Source: Nepenthes gracilis (lineage: Eukaryota > Streptophyta > Magnoliopsida > Caryophyllales > Nepenthaceae). Taken from it: DNA of 64,000 nt. Where the stretch lies: contig BSYO01000025.1 of the NCBI GenBank assembly GCA_033239525.1, positions 1,026,001 to 1,090,000 on the forward strand, in the 5' to 3' direction. The notes under the pieces were generated by a model. The model worked only from the letters and a program-made list of their open reading frames with translations. It was not told the origin of the DNA and searched no databases. Of the stretch, positions 1 to 12,470 are shown one piece after another. Every line of letters starts with the position of its first letter. Positions within the stretch are counted from its first letter, which is position 1. A program made the position numbers and the translations under genes.

Positions 1-81
1 CCTTCCGCCCTGCTCCCCCACTTGTTCTTCCTCATCTTCGTATTCTTCCCCGAACAAGTCGTTATGATCCGGAAAATCCAT
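1..81 (-). CDS. 5' end of an unidentified gene with an acidic N-terminus (partial)
   Basis: Read on the minus strand from the ATG at 81-79, the frame stays open for 27 codons to the window edge. It starts MDFPDHNDLFGEEYEDEEE and is strongly acidic with a Gly-rich end. GC content jumps here compared with the AT-rich DNA beyond 200, as expected for a plant first exon. The stretch 82-210 would be 5' UTR and promoter. Acidic N-termini like this occur in many nuclear proteins, so no family can be named. The rest of the gene lies to the left of the window. Confidence 0.6.
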   Translation of the reverse strand, partial: MDFPDHNDLFGEEYEDEEEQVGEQGGR

Positions 82-248
82 TGCCCGTGCACAGAGAAAG
101 GGAGATGATGCGTTTAGCTGAGGCGAAGAGGTCTCTGTTGGATTCTTCCTTTCGATTTCTTGGCGTCCTTGTCTGCCCTGGCGGAAGAACTCGACTGTAT
201 TTTGCTTTTTATTTTAGTATAAAATTAGCACAAAAATAAAATATCTAT

Positions 249-252
<4 letters not shown>

Positions 253-292
<40 letters not shown>
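253..292. repeat. (AT)n microsatellite
   Basis: About 20 uninterrupted AT dinucleotides lie upstream of the minus-strand gene start. This is a simple repeat with no other content. The following stretch, 293-955, is AT-rich DNA in which I see no gene. Confidence 0.95.
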
Positions 293-297
<5 letters not shown>

Positions 298-960
298 AGG
301 ATTATATTTTTATATTTAATTAGTTAATTTGAGTAGAAGAAAGCTGATATGATAATTTATATTTTTATTATTTAAAATGTATGAAAATCAAATAATAAAT
401 AAAAATGATCTAAAGCAATTTTTGTCTATATTTAAATCCAACGAGATAACATTTCTTATCGTGCCGAGTTAAGTCCAATATGACAAGTTAGGTCCGACTA
501 TATCAATTGTGTCTGTTTATAATCACAACTTGGTCAGTTTGGGTTAAATTATAAATATTCTAATTTTTAGATATTTTAATTAAAATTTAAATTTATTAAA
601 AATATTTAAAAATATTAAATAATATAATATTAAGATAAAAATATTATCTAAAAAACTAAATAATAATTTTTACTTAAAAATTAGTATTTATATGAAAATA
701 TGATTTAATGAGAATTTTTTAAAATAACTATTGTTTATGTAGAATAACAAAATTTGTATTTATCAAAAAATTTAAAATTTAAATTGTACTGATTATTTTT
801 ACATGTAATCTATCCATCCTAAAAAATTATTTGATCATATTTGTTTATAATAGACATATATAAACTATAGTCTATAAATATTTAAATTAGTCAGATTAAA
901 TTATCAAATAATTAATTTTAATTAGATCTAATAAAATTTTGGGGACTTTTTATCTCCTTC

Positions 961-1703
961 TGATGGTTAGATATACAAGAATCTATGAATTAATCATTCA
1001 TACCGAACGGTCAACGTTAAAATAATCAAAGAAAAGCCTAAAATGGACAACTGACTCAAGACGGTTAACATTTCCTTTGACCGGGAGCATGGCCAAAAGA
1101 TCGACTGAAGATCAGGACTCATGCATCTCATTGGTCCATGTGTCTGTTTTCAAGTCACAATGGTCTTCTCCTCTCATTTCATACTCTTCATAGAAGGCAA
1201 GCGCCATGGTAATGGTTGCTTCTAGGATCAATGCCCATTAATTTAGAAAACGGTTACAAAATATATATTAAAAGCAATCAATTCAACGCATATTATAATA
1301 AAGACTCCACGCCTTAAAAGATTGCGATTGGGAATCAAACTCTTTTAAGGAAGGCGACCAATACAGTGGTAATAAAAGGTCATAAAATGACACGCTCTCA
1401 CTTACTCCAAAATTTAGATCATAACACTTTCTCCTTTTCTTTGCTACTACGTTCCCAACAAACACAATATTTAAAGAATTTGCTCCTCACGAGCAACCAA
1501 AACCTCTCGTTGAGAGCACTCCCCCATCACAAACACTCTCTGCATTCTCATTGCATCTCTTTACTTTCACCTTCTTAAAAATTAGTATTTTCGTTGAGAC
1601 AACCTACACCGGCCTTTTTTATAGTAGTGATGTTAGGATCCAAAATTAGTCGGGACAGCAATTTAACCCAAATCTGTTTAAACTTTGAATTTAGGATGTA
1701 TCA
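961..1703 (+). repeat. 5' LTR of Tat element 1
   Basis: It begins TGATGGTTAGATATAC, close to the start of the LTR at 15551 (TGATGGGTATAC). It ends GATGTATCA just before the PBS. The right part (about 1076-1703) aligns with 8140-8581, including the shared block ending CTCACGAGCAACCAAA. Its 743 bp exceed the 3' LTR by about 250 bp, all at the left side. Confidence 0.85.
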
Positions 1704-1722
1704 TTGGTATCATCTATGAGAA
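1704..1722 (+). other. degenerate primer-binding site
   Basis: The segment directly after the LTR reads TTGGTATCATCTATGAGAA. It resembles the TTGGCGCC-type PBS common in Tat-lineage elements, with several transitions. Position immediately downstream of the LTR end supports the call. Confidence 0.65.
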
Positions 1723-1796
1723 GTTTACAAAAAATAAACCACTTTTCTTCACAACCTCACTCAGTTTTACCTTCTGAGTCAGTGTGATCAACCAGG

Positions 1797-2479
1797 ATGA
1801 TGAACACTAGAGCGCAAGCTAACGAGCTCACTAGAGACACAACCTCACCCGACCAGGATCACGCTATTGGTAACCTAATCGACAAGGTGCCTATGCTATT
1901 CTTCCAGAACCTAGTGGAGCAAATGTGTAACATGAATCAAATGCTCATGATACTCTATGCCCGCTAAGAAAATGCACACCATTCATGATACTCATGAATC
2001 AAATGCTCTCAACAGTCCTTGCTCCGGGGTACTGGAGTGAAGGGATTATGGGCCAATCAACCTTACACCCCCTGATCGACAAACAGTCCAATGTCTTCAT
2101 GCAGATCCATGGGGAGAAGTTCATTAGTGGCCAAAACCACTTAAGAAAGCGGAGGAAGGAAATCCAGCCAAATATTATGATTTTTATCAATCTCCCAGAC
2201 ATTTTATGGATGACTGCAAGATACTCTAGCGGGAGATTGAGGAACTCATCTAGAGAGGGCACCTCACCAAGTTCGTCAGGAACTCAGGATAGAGTTTTGG
2301 CACTTCAGGTAGGGAAGAATCAGAGCCTTCTCAACAATGGAACCAAGTCGCAACTAGAGTGGTTAATATCATTACTATCTGGCCGGCCAAGACCCCAGCA
2401 GATTGCAATGAGCAACAAACTAGGCGGAAGAAGTAGTGTACAGAGGACAACATCATTAGCTTTAGTGATAATAACATGA
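1797..2479 (+). pseudogene. gag relic of Tat element 1
   Basis: An ATG-ATG at 1797-1802 opens a frame beginning MMNTRAQANELTRD, the usual start of Tat-type Gag, which stops after about 55 codons. A second open stretch (1985-2479) continues in another frame with no clear domain. A full Gag is normally several hundred residues long and carries a zinc knuckle, which I do not see here. The gene is therefore truncated and frameshifted. Confidence 0.6.
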
Positions 2480-2553
2480 AACATGTAATCTCTCCCCATG
2501 CAGATCCCCTTATTGTATCCGCGCTCATTTCGGACGGTAACGTTGACTACTAA

Positions 2554-3009
2554 TTGAAACGAGTCTTTATCGATAATGAAAGTTTCTGTGATTTTCTTTA
2601 TCTTATTGCCTTTTTTAAGTTTGGTTTAAAAAAGAGTCAATTGAAACCTGCTGAAGGCCCGCTCTATGGTCTTGATAACGAGCCTGTAACCGTCCAAGAA
2701 ACGATCCAATTGGAGGCTACCCTGGACACGTATCCAAGAACGGCAAATCATACACTCACCTTCTTAGTCATTGACTTACCTTCCATATACAACGCTATAC
2801 TAGGCTGCCCGTGCCTAACAGCGTTCAGAGCCGTTACTTCAATACTATATCTCAAGATGAAGTTTTCAATAACATGCGGTATAGGTAAAGTGTTGGGTGA
2901 CCAAGTCACTGGCGGATATGTTACATGTCCCGAATTGCTCCGAGTGGCAGCAAAAGTAACAAAAGAACTTGACCATCGAGGTGAGGCACAATCCGGGGTG
3001 AGGCAATGA
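2554..3009 (+). pseudogene. retroviral-type aspartic protease relic (Tat element 1)
   Basis: The frame reads RVFIDNESF, then GPLYGLDNEPV, then a block around YNAILGCPCL and LKMKFSI. This is the layout of the protease and its C-terminal flap region in Tat elements. The family's active-site D(N)GSS position here reads DNESF, so catalysis is doubtful even without the breaks. It lies between gag and RT, as expected for the gag-pol order. Confidence 0.7.
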
Positions 3010-3140
3010 TCTAATCTCACTAAATCCGGAGGACCTAGAGAGGTACGTACAGATTGGAAGCTCACTCACCAAGATATCGCATGACATCTCGATAGCATTC
3101 TTACGATAGAACGTTGATGTCTTCGTGTGGGCTCCTACTG

Positions 3141-4310
3141 ACATGCCTAAAATTTCAGTCGGAGTAATAGTCCATAAGTTAGGCCTAGATTCCGGCCACA
3201 AGCCCATCATGCAGAAGCGGAGGAACCACTTCATGGAGAAACTCATCGCCATCTGAGAAGAGGTGAAAAAACTATTGGATGTCGGCTTCATCAGGGAAGT
3301 CCAGTGCCTGAATTGGCTCTCCAATGTTGTCCTGGTAAAGAAAAGCAACGGAAAATAGTAAATATGTATCGACTTTACCGACGTTAATAAAGCCTGCCCA
3401 AAATATTGCTTCTCTTTGCCCATAATCAACATGTTAGTGGACTGCCTACTAAAATACAAAAAGTTAACGATCCAAATGAGCTCAGAGAACGAGAAGTACA
3501 CCTCATTTATGACAAACCAAGGCACCTACTATTATAAGGTCATGTCATTTAGTCTGAAGAACGCGGGTGCCACTTACCAAAGGCTCGTGAATAAGATGTT
3601 CAAAAAGCAGATTAGCAGTAATATGGAGGTGTACATCGACGACATGCTCGTCAAGAGCAAGACCACCAACGACTACATTCGCGATCTGGCTGAGTCCCTC
3701 TAGGTACTCTGTGCACACAATATAAAGTTGAATCCTTCCAAGTGTGTTTTGAGAGTATCTTTGGGAAAGTTCTTGGGTGTCAACGTCTCTTAATGAAGGA
3801 TCGAGGTAAACTCGGAGATGATCAAGGCCGTTACGGACATGACTCCACCATGAAGTGTCAAGGATGTCTAGTGGCTAACTGGATGAATAGTAGCTTTGTC
3901 TCACTTCTTGGCAATGTTAGGGGACAAGTATCAGCCTTTCATCCTAGCTCTGAGGGGGACAAAAGCGAATGGATTTTGATGGACTGTAAGATGACAGGCA
4001 TCTTCGATGAATTGAAGCGGTACCTAACCAGTCCACCATTGCTGATGTCACTCAATGACGGAGAAGAGTTGTACTTTTACTCAATTCTCACGTAACTCCG
4101 ACTCTCAAAGGGCCGATCTACTATATAAACAAGGCATTGATCGGTGCAAAGACACGCTACCCGTGTGCAAAAAAGTTAGCCTTAACTCTCCTCCTCTCAT
4201 GAAGTTGAGACCTTACTTCTAGGCTCAAGTCATTTTGACCGACCATCATTCTCCGGCCAAGACCACCATCAAAGGGCAGGTTCGGCCGACTTTATCAATA
4301 CACCAATTTC
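3141..4310 (+). pseudogene. reverse transcriptase / RNase H relic (Tat element 1)
   Basis: RT fingers begin MPKISVGVIVHKLG and continue QKRRNHF and GFIREVQ; the palm motif YIDDMLVKS is at about 3632-3658. The connection to RNase H follows as FDELKRYLTSPPLL (about 4002) and later YYINKALIGAKTRYP (about 4110). Premature stops fall where Tat proteins have Arg (before EEVKK) and Trp (after NGK), consistent with CGA-to-TGA and TGG-to-TAG changes. The frame is broken at several other sites. No function is expected. Confidence 0.85.
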
Positions 4311-4829
4311 TAATGGAGTGAGTTCTCAACGTAAACGGATACGAGTGGTCCTAAGGACCGGATAATTACTCCCTTAACTTGACTTTCTCGCCATTCTGCC
4401 AAGAATTTATACAAGCTATAGGATTAGTTAAAGAACGTCGGATGATGACTTCTGCCAGCCGACTCCGAGCCGGTTGTTAACCAAGTAAATGGGAGCTTCA
4501 AGGCATGCAATCCTCACTTAGCCAAATACTTGGCTAGGGTGAAGGACGCCATCGGAGATTTGACAAGTTCAACCTGGTCCACGTCCCCAAAATTAAAAAT
4601 TAGAAGGCCGACCAAGGTCGTACTAAAAAAGTAGTACTGAGGGACATGTGAGAAGTCCGAGCACCCCAAGATTGAGGAACAGAAGTGATGTAAATCTCCG
4701 ATACGGAGAACCCTTACTAGAGATATCTCGGTGAATCTGAGTACCGCCAGATAGGCGTAAGCCTGACGGATTAAGAAGATGGTTTACTGGGTACACTATA
4801 GTCAAGGGATGACTATATGTTGTGATTAC

Positions 4830-5480
4830 TTCGAAATCTTACGCCCGTGGAGGTCGTATAAAACGGCAAAAAACCTCAAGATCATATGCCAGGGATATTA
4901 CTATCCAACAATAAAGAAGGACGCCATTGAATTCGTGAAGAAATGTGAGAATTGCTAGCTCCATGGTAATCTTCACCACCAGTCGCCCACTGAGTTGAGA
5001 TCTTTTCAAACTCCTTGACCTTTTGCGCAATGAGGGCTCGATATTTTTGCCCTATTTTTCATCACGATCCGGCAAAGAAAATTTATCATCGTGGGCATTG
5101 ACTACTTCACTAAATATGTTGAAGCCGCCCCACTGGCCAAGATCACCAAGTACAATGCCTTAGAATTTGTCTGCTAGAGTATAGTGAGCCAATTTGGCAT
5201 TCCCGTGGTCATAATGACCGATAACGGAATCCAATTATTAGGAAAACGCTTTACTAAGTATTACACCAATCTAGACATCAAATTTGTCCACACTTCAGTG
5301 GCATACCCGTAAGAAAATGGACAAATTAAGATCACAAACCGCACGCTACTCCAAGGTCTAAAAACCAAATTGGATGATGCAGGGGGCTCATAGATCGACG
5401 AGTTACCTTTCATCCTAGGGTCTTATCGGATGACTCCAAAGGAGCCAACTTATGAGATGCCCTTCAATCTTTGCTGCAGG
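4830..5480 (+). pseudogene. integrase relic (Tat element 1)
   Basis: The zinc-binding end is visible as KKCENC followed by a stop in place of Gln (about 4936-4956). The catalytic core carries GIDYFTKYVEA (first Asp, near 5098) and MTDNGIQ (second Asp, near 5217). At the third acidic position the sequence is GQIKITN, with Lys where the family has Glu. Stops replace Gln and Trp in three further places. The Lys substitution is shared with element 2. Confidence 0.85.
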
Positions 5481-6439
5481 ACTAAAGTGGTAATTCTGGT
5501 TGAGATCAGACTTTCAAGTCTTAGAGTTGAGTCATTCGACCAACAAGATAACTCCTAAAAAATCAAGGAACACCTAAATAACAAGGCCTACCAACAACGA
5601 GTTATCCGCTATTACAATAAGAATAAACTTGAAGTCGAGACTTTTAAAACATCCTATAAACTACAAATCGGAAAAAGCTTTTCCAAACGGGAGGGTCCTT
5701 TTATTCATTATAAACTCCAAACCTAATTTGATACATAGAATCACGATTCGCTACTTCAAGTTGTCCACATGCATGCTTGTAATATTTATGTTGATATTAA
5801 TAAAATAAGAATACTTTTTCATTGGAACCATGTTTTATCCTTTCTTTCTATTCCTTGTGCATGTGTGTATATTTGTAGGGTTATATAAATGACTTAGATA
5901 AAATATTTTTACCCTTTTGTAATTTGATCTTATTAAACCCCGATTATTTGATTGGATTAAATATCATTCAAGCGCTCCATAAGAGGTCGAATAAATCTCG
6001 ATCATGACAAATTGTCAAAGAATTGAATTCAACCCTAGTCATCTAGGTGAAAGGTCGAATTAAAGGTTCTTATAACAACCTCCTTCATAGGGAGATAGCG
6101 TGGTTAGTTAAAATTATGCCCAAGTTCACACCTGGGTAGCGTCACCAAGTCTCTACTCATGCACGAGTATGAAACAGGCTTGACATGACATCAGGATGCA
6201 CATTGATGTCTTCTCCAAGACTTAGGTCAATCAGAAAGGGCCACAAAGTCTCAAACAAGGTGGATAGCCAATAATGAAGTCGGCCAACGCAACAACAAGT
6301 GAAAACGAATAACAAAAATCAAGAAATGATCATTATATTGATTGAATCTGCGCATTCACAACTATAAACAAAAATTGCAAGGGTATAAAAGTCTAGGTGG
6401 AGCAGAGCCCATCTAATAAACTTTGGGATTGTCCCACGA

Positions 6440-7594
6440 GGTTCTCGCGACGTTGGGTAGAATGGTTTACTGGGTCAGAAACATCAACTGGAAAATTAGG
6501 GTTAACTAGCCGTACAATACGTCGACAGAGGTGGACGCCTTCCAACAACCGTGCCCACATCATCCCATAAACCTTTCTTAGTTATTTTGGACAAAGGCGC
6601 CACCGCCCGATTAGTTTCCTCTTTGTTCTTCTCCTCCAAACTTGATAACAAAAGAAGACAATTTGTGTCATCCTAGTGTCGCCTTCAACTCTAAAAGGTG
6701 ATTTCTCTATCATGGTCGAGATCATAGATTCTTACAACTAATTTTCTCCTCCCGCAAAATAAAAACGCTAATAACGAGCAACAAAGAAAAAAAGAGAAAA
6801 AGATTTTAAAGATTTACCTTGCCTCACTAGCTTGCAATGAGACCTCGGGCCTAGTAAAGTGGATGACTAGAAACAATAGTTTTTGAACATGTTTAGCAAA
6901 ACTCCAACAACTCCTCAAAATATGCCAAATATCGGGATTGAGCTACTACGGCGCAAACTCCTCTTCATATCTTAATTTTCCAACCCATAACTTACAATAG
7001 AGTAAGAATGAAAACTCTTATCTAAAATTATCACCATTGCCGCCTTTTTCGCTTGGACTCTCGGGGCTCAATGGTGAATAAAATACTTTGCACGGAAACC
7101 AAGTGGTCTCTCCGAAACTCTGGGAGGTGGTCCTCCACCAGCTTTAGGAGCGGCATCGTAGCAATAGTCTCTTGGTTCGCAAGTGTCTCGGTGTAAATGT
7201 CTAGTACCCTGCCCCAATCCGTGGCCAGGAGCCAGGATTCGTCAACATGCACGAAGAAGAATCTATTCTTTGAGTTCTTCAAAGAATCGTAAATGGCATA
7301 TGTTAGGAGATAAAATCCACTCTCCGCTCTCCGGGTGAATTAAACACTACCTAACCGCTCCACCGCTCAATAGGCGGAGAAAATATTGAGTTGTATCACA
7401 CAACATTATCATGAAATCATAAGGATTTAAAGAGCAATAAAAAAATCAAGGACTTTTATAGGAGGAGAGCATGCCCTATCTTTTTTGCTAGGAATTCTAA
7501 AGACTATCTCCTTCGTAATGTTATACTCGATATACAACGCCTTCACTTCTTTGGCCCTAATCACTGAGGCAATCTGGGTTACAGAGGACACCAT
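6440..7594 (-). pseudogene. antisense reading frame in the 3' region of Tat element 1
   Basis: On the strand opposite to gag-pol, an ATG at 7594-7592 opens MVSSVTQIASVIRAKEVKAL and continues EYNITKEIVFRIP..KDRA. A second block at 7282-7031 reads FFFVHVDESWLLATDWG and LLKLVEDHLPEFRRDHLVS. Both blocks align with the antisense frame of element 2 (14906-13143). The stretch 6440-6560 matches the far end of that frame. Antisense extra ORFs are known from Tat elements, and related plant proteins are annotated as putative gypsy-type transposon; the function is unknown. This copy is broken. Confidence 0.7.
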
Positions 7595-8089
7595 GAAAAC
7601 GGAAGAAGGAAGAGAACAGAACACTTAGAAAAATTTTAGGAAAAAAGCATGGGAAGCTTGAAAAGAAACGGACGGAGTATTTAAAAGTATGTGAATGCCA
7701 GAGAAGGAGAAGGAGAATAACGTGCCCATTAAACGCGCTTCACATTATCGTGGAATGTGTTTCGAATCGGAACATTAATTATCGGGATATTTATAACTTT
7801 TGTAATGATACTCTTTAGTTCTCAAAGTCAACATTTCTCCACCCGATTCCCAAATTCTGGCCTTTAGATAGTATCAACACTTCTTTCATTATCCTCAATA
7901 TTTCCTCCAATAATTTATCAAAATCTAGCCGGATGGTTAACGAATCCGGTTAACGCTTCCTTCATCGTTCTCCGAAATCTAGCCTAGAAATCAATGAAAA
8001 CACTTTCATATCGAATCTTTTGGATTATCATAGCTTTCACCAAGGTATCCAAGTCAATATCCCATCATGCACATATTGGAGGTTTCAAT

Positions 8090-8581
8090 AAAGTAAGAAT
8101 TGGCACTTCGTTTTAAGGAGCCAACAAAAACCCAAGAGTTGGATGGTCTTTGACCGAGAGAGTCAACCAAAAGACCGGGTCAAGACTGGGACTCACGTGT
8201 CTCATTGGTCCAAATCTTCTCCTCGATTTGATTAAGGCATGGTTGCTCTTAATCATCGCATTCCCGAAAGAAAGTGCTAGAATTCCTTCCTTTGAAAATA
8301 ATCAATGATTGGCAAATTTTGCATAAGGGGTCCATTATGTGATATAAAACAAGTTTTCAACACGCTCTCACTTGCCTACAAAGTGCCAAGCTCTCACACT
8401 TCCGGCATCAAGATTAGAGAATTTGTTCCTCACGAGCAACCAAATCCTAAGAGCACTCATCCATTGCATTCTCATTATAAATTTTTAATCTCCCGCACGC
8501 CACCGACTCTTATTCATAATTGTGGTGTATAAGATATTATTTGACCCGAATTTGTTTAAAACTTGGATTTATGATACATCA
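8090..8581 (+). repeat. 3' LTR of Tat element 1
   Basis: The right end ATGATACATCA at 8581 is followed directly by the target duplication CCTTC. The body aligns with 1076-1703. The left end is less certain: a degraded purine tract around 8075-8084 suggests a start near 8090. About 250 bp found at the left of the 5' LTR are missing or unrecognisable here. Confidence 0.75.
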
Positions 8582-8586
8582 CCTTC

Positions 8587-10026
8587 AACATAGGCTTCAT
8601 GACTTACATTAAAAAATAACAATAATAACAAAAAATAAAAACTTTGACTTCTTCAACTTTTTATACAACTATAAAATAAATAATAATGCTTATCTTATTT
8701 TTATAACTTATTTGTAACTCTTATATTTATACATGGGATGTAATAAACTTTTAATAAATAAATAAAATAGGACCCACGTATAGAATTTTTTTATAAATAA
8801 ATTGTATATGATAAAATATATTGCAATGCTCATGTGAAATTAGTAATACAATTTAATAAACATGATATATGTCAAAGTAAAAGAAAAGTACAATATATAA
8901 AATAAATATGATAATAATTTTTAAAAATGATAATATTTGTATAACTCATATATTAAAATTTTACTCAAAGTGTGATCATAATAATAACTCCATTTTTAAA
9001 AAGAAAAAAATAAAAATTATTTTCTTCTTATTTTATATACTTAAATGTTATCACTTCTACTATAAAAATATGAACTTTTTGGAAAATACTTTTTGAAATA
9101 AATTATTTAGATTTGATTTTTTCAATGATTGGAAATTTCTTAAGGAAAGAAATAAAACATCACTAATGTCATTAGAATTTCAGCATTTGATAAATTTTTT
9201 ATAGGGTAGTTAGACTGATAATATTTGCTTTAATTTGTAAGTGTTGAGATATATCAATTTTTATTAGTTTTATATTTATTGTACATATCTATATTTTTTG
9301 ATTTATTAGTCCTATAAAATTTCATGGATAGTTTGAATGATCAAAACTCGAAAAAAGCCCGCTCTTCAATAAAAGGACCAAGCGACACTTATTTCATGTA
9401 CGATGAGAGGCTTATGTGTGAGTAATAGTAGCAAACATGCATAATGGGTGCATTATGTGCCAATAACAAAAAGTGTGAATAAGTAAACTTGCCACTAACA
9501 TTTGAGTTGGCATTCGAACTCTAGCTTAACATATAAATATCCTGCATGATTTTGTGGCTTTTAATGTGAGCATTTGAGATATCCTTTGAGTGGGGGATTA
9601 GAGAAATAAGAAAAATAGAAAATTTTTGTCAAACTATTTAGAGTTTGAATCTTATCTGACTTTCATTGTTTTTGGCGATATTGTTCTTAAATATTTTACT
9701 AGTGGCTCCCTTCTTTCTTTCATCTCCTATTTATTTCTTAAATTTACCAATATTGACCTAAAACAAAGAAAATAATCAGAGATTTGTATAATCATACTTG
9801 TAATCATAGTAGATTATTATACCGACCTAAGATTTCATAATTTTACCCTTCAATTTAAGGAATTCATATAAAAATTTTTGTCTTTCACTTGTTATTATAA
9901 TTGTGTTGTGATTATATAGATTGTCATTTTATATTTTTATAGTTTCAGCCAATGAGCATAGTGTTTATCCTTGTGAAAAATTTTTTTCTCAATTTGATTA
10001 TGAGGCTTAGTGTCCCGAGCCAATAA
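8587..10026. other. AT-rich stretch, no gene recognised
   Basis: About 1.4 kb of AT-rich sequence. Short open frames here (for example 8908-9096) are low-complexity Lys/Ile/Phe stretches and are not credible genes. The right part could include the LTR of the copia relic that follows, but I found no partner copy to prove it. Confidence 0.5.
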
Positions 10027-10800
10027 GTGATACTAGAGAGTGAGGATGCTTGTGTTTGTTGTTGATTGAGTTGATGGAGTGCATTAACAAAATGATTTAT
10101 TTGAATAGAGTAAACTTTAATTTATAGAGAAGTAAGATGAAAAATATTTCACTTGTAGAGATCTTATACCTTCTGGTATTCGTTATACAAAAATTAGAGT
10201 CTAAATCAAATGAGGATATGATTTTTGAATATAAACAAATTTATAGGTATATATGATACTTCGTATATAACAATGTTTATAACAAGTTTGTAAATATACT
10301 TGACAATTCATAGATGACAATTTTATGCAATCTATGGAAGAAAATTGAGGACTTTTATGCCTCGAAAACTAGCAATAATAAATTGTATTACTTAACAAAA
10401 TTGATACAAGTTAAATATTAGAAATTGAATTCTATAGTCAATTATCTTAACGAGTTTTAAAGTAATGTTAATTAATTAAGTAGGTGGATATAAAATTTAG
10501 TAATAAGTTGTTTGACCAGTAATTGTTGACCACTCTACTAAATTTTTGTAAAATTATTCAGATTATTATTATCAATACTACTCCTAATACTATAGTAACT
10601 TTGGAGATAATTAAAGGTATATTCCTTAAGAAGGAGATGAGGAGGAGATTGTGTAGCTCTAAAAGCACTAGTCTTGGAGTTACAGAAAAAATTGTAAAGA
10701 GATAGGTTCCAAGTTGGTTGGAGATGTTTATAGCAAATTAATATCAATATATTAAAATCTCAAATGTCATCATAGTAGTAGAAAAGTTTATATTAGGAAA
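10027..10800 (+). pseudogene. Ty1/copia gag relic
   Basis: A block starting at 10332 reads LWKKIEDFYASKTSNNKLYY and then LTKLIQVKY, the core of copia-type Gag (UBN2/gag_2 family). Around 10560-10705 follows TPNTIVTLEIIKGIF and EEMRRR-like sequence, the next Gag block in the family order. A degraded CCHC-like knuckle lies near 10750-10800. TGATACTAGAGAG at about 10028 resembles an initiator-Met tRNA primer site. Stops and frameshifts are frequent. The remainder of a copia element is absent, because Tat sequence begins at about 10870. Confidence 0.7.
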
Positions 10801-10877
10801 TGCTACAAGTGAAAATGAGAGAATAGAAATAGAAAGGAAGGCTAAGAAGACCTGTGATAAAGAAAAGTTTTTATTGT

Positions 10878-12282
10878 GATCAAACTAACCCTAGTTCATA
10901 TTCCCATAACTGAAAATTGGAAGACAGATCAATTGGCTAGAGCCGCTACAAGCGAAAATTCAGAACAGTACTCGAGAGGAACGAAGAAGATTCTGAATGC
11001 TCACAGTATAGAGAAGTAGGAGGCGATACGGATTTCCAAAGCAAAAAACTAGATGACAGCCTACCTTAACTATCTGGCTGACGAATCATTGTTAGAAGAT
11101 ACAGAGAAGGCTAAGCGAATCAAAAAGACAGCCGGCTAGTATACTGTGGTTGATAGGTGGCTATATCGCCGTGGTTACTCAACACCATACCTCCGATGCC
11201 TAACTCCAGAAGAGGCTAACTACGCCTTGGGCGATGTGCACTTCGAGATTTGCGGAGCACATATTGGCGGAAAGAACTTAGCCTTCAAGGTCATGCGATA
11301 GGGCTACTACTGGCCCTCGATAAAAAAGGACACGCTCGAATTTGTAAAGATGTGTAAAAACTGCCAGCTCCACGGTAACCTTCACCGCCAGCTGTCCGCT
11401 GACCTGAAGACACTTCTAGCCCCTTGGCCCTTCATGCAATGGGGGCTCAATATTCTCGACTTATTTCCCATTGCCATGGGGCAAAGGAAGTTCATCATCG
11501 TGAGTATTGACTACTTCACCAAGTGGGTCGAGGCCATCCCACTTGCAAAAATTACAGAGTATAATGCTCTTTAATTCCTTCGCTAGAACATTATTTGTAG
11601 ATTTGGCATCCCAGAGGTCATCGTGACTGACAACGAGACCCAATTCTAGAGAAAACGCTTCACCAAGTATTACGTCGGCCTTGGTATCAAGTTGGTTCAC
11701 ATTTCGGTGGCATACCCCCAAGCGAATGGACATGTGAAAGTCACGAATCGAACGCGACTCCACGGGTTAAAGACCAAACTGGAAGACGCAGGGGGCTCCT
11801 GGGTAGATGAGCTCCCATCAGTTCTCATCTTACCGGACAACCCCAAAAAAACCAACGCGCGAGACGCCCTTCATTATCTGTTACGGGACTAAAGTGGTAA
11901 TCTAGGTCGAAATCGGGCTTTCAAGTCTTAGGGTGGAATCATTTGACCACAGGGTAACTCTCAAAAAATCAGGGAATACCTAGACTTGTTGGAGGAAGCC
12001 CGCGACGCCACCAAAATGCGGACAGTGGCCTACCAACATTGAATCGTCCGATACTACAACAAAAATGTTAAGGCGTGACGATTTAATGTTGGAGATTTAG
12101 CCCTGCGAGGTGTCAAGGCCACAAGCAAGCTGGCCAGCCGCAACAAACTCTCCCATAATTGGGAAGAGCCTTTCCTAGTCTCCGCCATCCTGCGAAACGG
12201 AGCATACAAACTCTGAAATCAGGACGAAAAGTTGGTCCCATGAATGTTGAACGTGATCCACCCCAAATGCTACTTCCAATAA
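10878..12282 (+). pseudogene. RNase H C-terminus and integrase relic (Tat element 2)
   Basis: After the RNase H tail come the linker (YLADESLLEDTEKAKRI) and the zinc-binding domain ending MCKNCQLHGN (about 11350). The core then shows SIDYFTKWVEA (about 11500) and VTDNETQF (about 11625). The third acidic position is again Lys (GHVKVTN, about 11735). The frame ends at TAA 12280-12282. At least five stops occur at positions where the family has Gln (CAG or CAA), and one frameshift lies near 11820. A long upstream deletion removes the polymerase. Confidence 0.85.
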
Positions 12283-12470
12283 GGGGCCCAGGTACGTATT
12301 TGCGTTATTGTGTGTAAGCATTTACCTACTTGTTTCAATTTGTCAAAATGAGTGTTTCCTTAGCATACTGCCTTCCTTTTCCTGTGTGCATGTATATATA
12401 TGTATTTACTTTGCAGGTTACCCGACTTAAATTATCCCTAAGTAGGGAGGGTCTTCATTCTCTCGTTACT

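Larger units (their letters stand above)
961..8581 (+). mobile_element. Ty3/gypsy Tat-lineage LTR retrotransposon, dead, with both LTRs and TSD
   Basis: The element is bounded by TG at 961 and CA at 8580-8581. Identical 5-bp direct repeats CCTTC lie immediately outside (956-960 and 8582-8586), so both ends are fixed. In order it holds a 5' LTR, a degenerate primer-binding site, gag, protease, RT, RNase H and integrase relics, a long 3' region with an antisense frame, and a shorter 3' LTR. Protein similarity (protease, the YIDDMLVKS RT motif, the IDYFTK integrase motif) and the TTGG-type PBS place it in the Tat lineage. Many in-frame stops and frameshifts show it cannot make its own proteins. 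The LTRs differ greatly in length and sequence, so the insertion is old. Confidence 0.9.
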
